Positions 62,131 to 64,000 of a stretch of 64,000 nt of DNA are shown piece by piece (within the stretch, counting starts at the first letter, position 1; every line of letters begins with the position of its first letter). The notes below the pieces were generated by a model. That model was not told where the DNA came from, did not search any database, and worked only from the letters and a program-made list of their open reading frames with translations. The DNA is from an uncultured Desulfobacterales bacterium (GTDB lineage: Bacteria > Desulfobacterota > Desulfobacteria > Desulfobacterales > JAHEIW01). Made by a program: the position numbers and the translations under genes. The stretch covers positions 209,922-273,921 of the forward strand of contig CAMYLV010000002.1 of assembly GCA_947259495.1 (NCBI GenBank). The letters run 5' to 3'.

Positions 62131-64000
62131 CTAGTTCGACTGCATCGCCGGCAAAGAGAATTTTGCATCCGGGTTTTCGTGTGCAAGTTTGAGAATATTT
62201 TCAATAAGTTCATCGGCTTGAGGCTTACTTAGCGGTTTTGAAAACAGATAGCCCTGCCCAAATTGACAATTCATTTCCAGCAAAATGGCAAATTGCTCCT
62301 CGGTCTCCACCCCCTCGGCCACCACCATCATTTTCAGTCGATGGGCCAGCGAAATAATCGCTTCGACAATATTGCGATTACCATCCGGATCAGATTGGAT
62401 TCTTGAGACAAAACTGCGATCGACCTTCAGGGTGTCGATGGGTAAGCGTTGAAGATAACTCAAGGAAGAGTATCCGGTTCCAAAATCATCAATTACCAGC
62501 TGTAAACCCAGTTCCTTTAATCTGTGAACCAGCCGAATGGTTTCATCAGCATCTTCCATGAGGGCGGTTTCGGTGATTTCCAATTTGAGCTGCTGGGGCG
62601 GCATACCGGTTTGGTTAAGAATCTCTTTGATATCATCCAGCAGGGTGGGGGACAGAAAATGCTTGCTGGATAGATTGATGTTCATTGTGAGTTTGAGTTC
62701 ATCTTTGAGCTGGTCTTGCCAGTGACACAGATCTTCACAGGCCCGCCGGGCAATCAACTGCGTGATGGGGATAATCAAACCGGTTTCTTCAGCGATTGAA
62801 ATGAATGAGCCCGGATAAATAAGGCCCAGCTGGGGATGGTTCCAGCGGATGAGCGCCTCGAAGCCCACAAGGGATGCGGTCTGCAAATCCACTATGGGCT
62901 GGTAATGATTTTCAAATTCATTTCTATGGACGGCTTTGCGTAAATCCGTTTCTCTTTCCAACAGGTGCAATGCTTTTTTGTGCAGCGTTTTATCGAAAAT
63001 TTTGTATTGGGCTTTACCGTTTTCTTTGGCGTGGTACATTGCTGCGTCGGCATCCCGGATGATATCCTCCGGATCTTCATAGTCCCGGGTATTTAATACC
63101 ACCCCAAAACTGGCCGGGGCAAAGACCTCTTTACCTTCAATCATAAAAGGACGTTTGAGTTCCTGCTGCAGTCGATCGGCCACGCCGCTGGCATATTCGC
63201 TATTTTCGATATCCTCAAGCAGGATGACAAATTCATCACCCCCAAAGCGTGCCAGAATATCGAGTTCTCTGAGAGAGTCCTGTATCCGATTGGCAAAAGC
63301 TCCGATGAGTCGATCACCCACGCTATGGCCGAGGCTGTCATTTACCAGTTTGAAGCGGTCGATATCCAGATATAGAACCGCAAAGTAATAATCATCCCGG
63401 CGCTTGGCACGCTTGAGCGCCATGTTTAAGTGTTCCATAAAAAGAGCGCGATTGGGCAAACTCGTGAGCGTGTCATGAAATGCCTGATGGTAGATTTGAC
63501 GCTCTGCCTGCTTTAGCTCCGTGATGTCGGCCAGGGAAACAACACCTTTTTCCGAGCCCGGGATGGCGGCCAGGGCGCACAACATATTTTTATGATTACC
63601 GTTTTTATCGATTAAGGTGCATTCGAAATGGGGCGCGATTTGGTTGTATTCCGAATGCTCCGGCACAAATTCGTCATTTTGTATTTTGCGTTGCGTTTTC
63701 TCATCCATGAAGTGCAGCCAGGATTTTATATTTTCAATTTCATTTTTTTCAAATCCGGCTATATTTGCAAACTCTGAATTTGCCAGAGAGATGGTTGTAT
63801 CGCTTTCAACAATGATGGTTGCCGTGCCGGTATTTTCAAAAATCGTTCGATATTTCATCTCAGATTCGCGCAGCTCGGCGGTACGCTCCTTGACCTTAAT
63901 TTCTAAAGTTTCATTGGCTTCGCGCAGCGCTTCTTTTGATCGATTAATATTGTTGACCAGCAACTGCGTACATAGACTAATTAGCAGAATGATGCCGGCC
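62131..64000 (-). CDS. PAS-GGDEF-EAL signalling protein (5' truncated at window edge)
   Basis: The frame stays open to the window end, adding a hydrophobic segment (AGIILLISLCTQLL) before the coiled-coil linker, so the protein is membrane-anchored with an N-terminal sensor outside the window. In order come the linker (about 15-40), a PAS domain (YRTIFENTGTATIIVES...), a GGDEF domain with an intact motif in ARFGGDEFVILLED, and an EAL domain with EALIRW, IDDFGTGYSS, KVDRSF and AEGVETEEQ. Both catalytic domains look intact, so it may make or break down c-di-GMP. It lies next to no pilus gene. Confidence 0.92.
   Translation of the reverse strand, partial: AGIILLISLCTQLLVNNINRSKEALREANETLEIKVKERTAELRESEMKYRTIFENTGTATIIVESDTTISLANSEFANIAGFEKNEIENIKSWLHFMDEKTQRKIQNDEFVPEHSEYNQIAPHFECTLIDKNGNHKNMLCALAAIPGSEKGVVSLADITELKQAERQIYHQAFHDTLTSLPNRALFMEHLNMALKRAKRRDDYYFAVLYLDIDRFKLVNDSLGHSVGDRLIGAFANRIQDSLRELDILARFGGDEFVILLEDIENSEYASGVADRLQQELKRPFMIEGKEVFAPASFGVVLNTRDYEDPEDIIRDADAAMYHAKENGKAQYKIFDKTLHKKALHLLERETDLRKAVHRNEFENHYQPIVDLQTASLVGFEALIRWNHPQLGLIYPGSFISIAEETGLIIPITQLIARRACEDLCHWQDQLKDELKLTMNINLSSKHFLSPTLLDDIKEILNQTGMPPQQLKLEITETALMEDADETIRLVHRLKELGLQLVIDDFGTGYSSLSYLQRLPIDTLKVDRSFVSRIQSDPDGNRNIVEAIISLAHRLKMMVVAEGVETEEQFAILLEMNCQFGQGYLFSKPLSKPQADELIENILKLAHENPDAKFSLPAMQSN

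Overview
The window reads as a chromosomal stretch of an anaerobic, selenocysteine-using, diderm bacterium, most likely a deltaproteobacterium (Desulfobacterota, sulfate-reducer-like). The grounds are gene content: a tungsten/molybdenum aldehyde:ferredoxin oxidoreductase, an O2-sensitive glycyl radical enzyme with its activase, a selenophosphate synthetase whose catalytic residue is read through an in-frame TGA, an LPS export and heptose set (lptA, lptE, hldE), and many FHA/PilZ/kinase/GGDEF signalling proteins. No phage, transposase, plasmid or CRISPR locus is visible. Both edges cut genes: the AOR on the left and a PAS-GGDEF-EAL protein on the right.

Layout. 1-1.0 kb: AOR C-terminus. 1.4-6.3 kb: five co-directional genes for FHA, a small Cys protein, zinc-ribbon/PilZ, a Ser/Thr kinase and a protein ending in a degenerate GGDEF. 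6.9-14.1 kb: a minor pilin set (FimT/GspH, PilW, PilV, PilX) and a 1587-residue PilY1-like adhesin. 14.5-20.6 kb: selD, an ABM-family protein, a HypD-like glycyl radical enzyme with its activase, and a 3-hydroxyacyl-CoA dehydrogenase. 20.7-24.9 kb: CDP-alcohol phosphatidyltransferase, PfkB kinase, dus and inositol-phosphate synthase. 25.2-27.0 kb: an orphan B12/radical SAM protein of the RiPP-maturation type. 27.4-35.6 kb: pyrD, then the branched-chain amino acid operon ilvB-ilvH-ilvC-cimA-leuA (minus strand). 35.6-44.1 kb: topA, dprA, secF, secD, yajC, rng. 44.4-52.2 kb: leuS, lptE, rpsT, murJ, an ftsB-like gene, a TPR protein, lptA and two accessory genes. 52.5-58.3 kb: initiator tRNA, yggU, hldE, a thioesterase, thrH, hom, alaC. 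58.6-64 kb: purM, tsaD, nagZ and the truncated GGDEF-EAL protein.

The most notable signals lie outside ordinary ORFs. (1) Four copies plus one remnant of a ~102-bp intergenic repeat with TATA termini and two conserved hairpins look like a MITE related in form to Correia elements; two copies place a -10-like box just upstream of genes. (2) The ilv operon has a complete attenuation leader: a TTGACA promoter, a 30-residue leader peptide in which 14 residues are Ile/Leu/Val, an antiterminator pairing that overlaps the leader stop codon, and a U-tailed terminator. (3) selD starts about 110 bases upstream of its first uninterrupted ATG and carries an in-frame TGA (Sec) followed by a SECIS-like hairpin. 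(4) Two convergent gene pairs have their stop codons inside or flush against inverted-repeat elements. The signalling cassette beside the pilus genes suggests phosphorylation- and c-di-GMP-linked control of pilus or surface behaviour, but this rests on proximity only.
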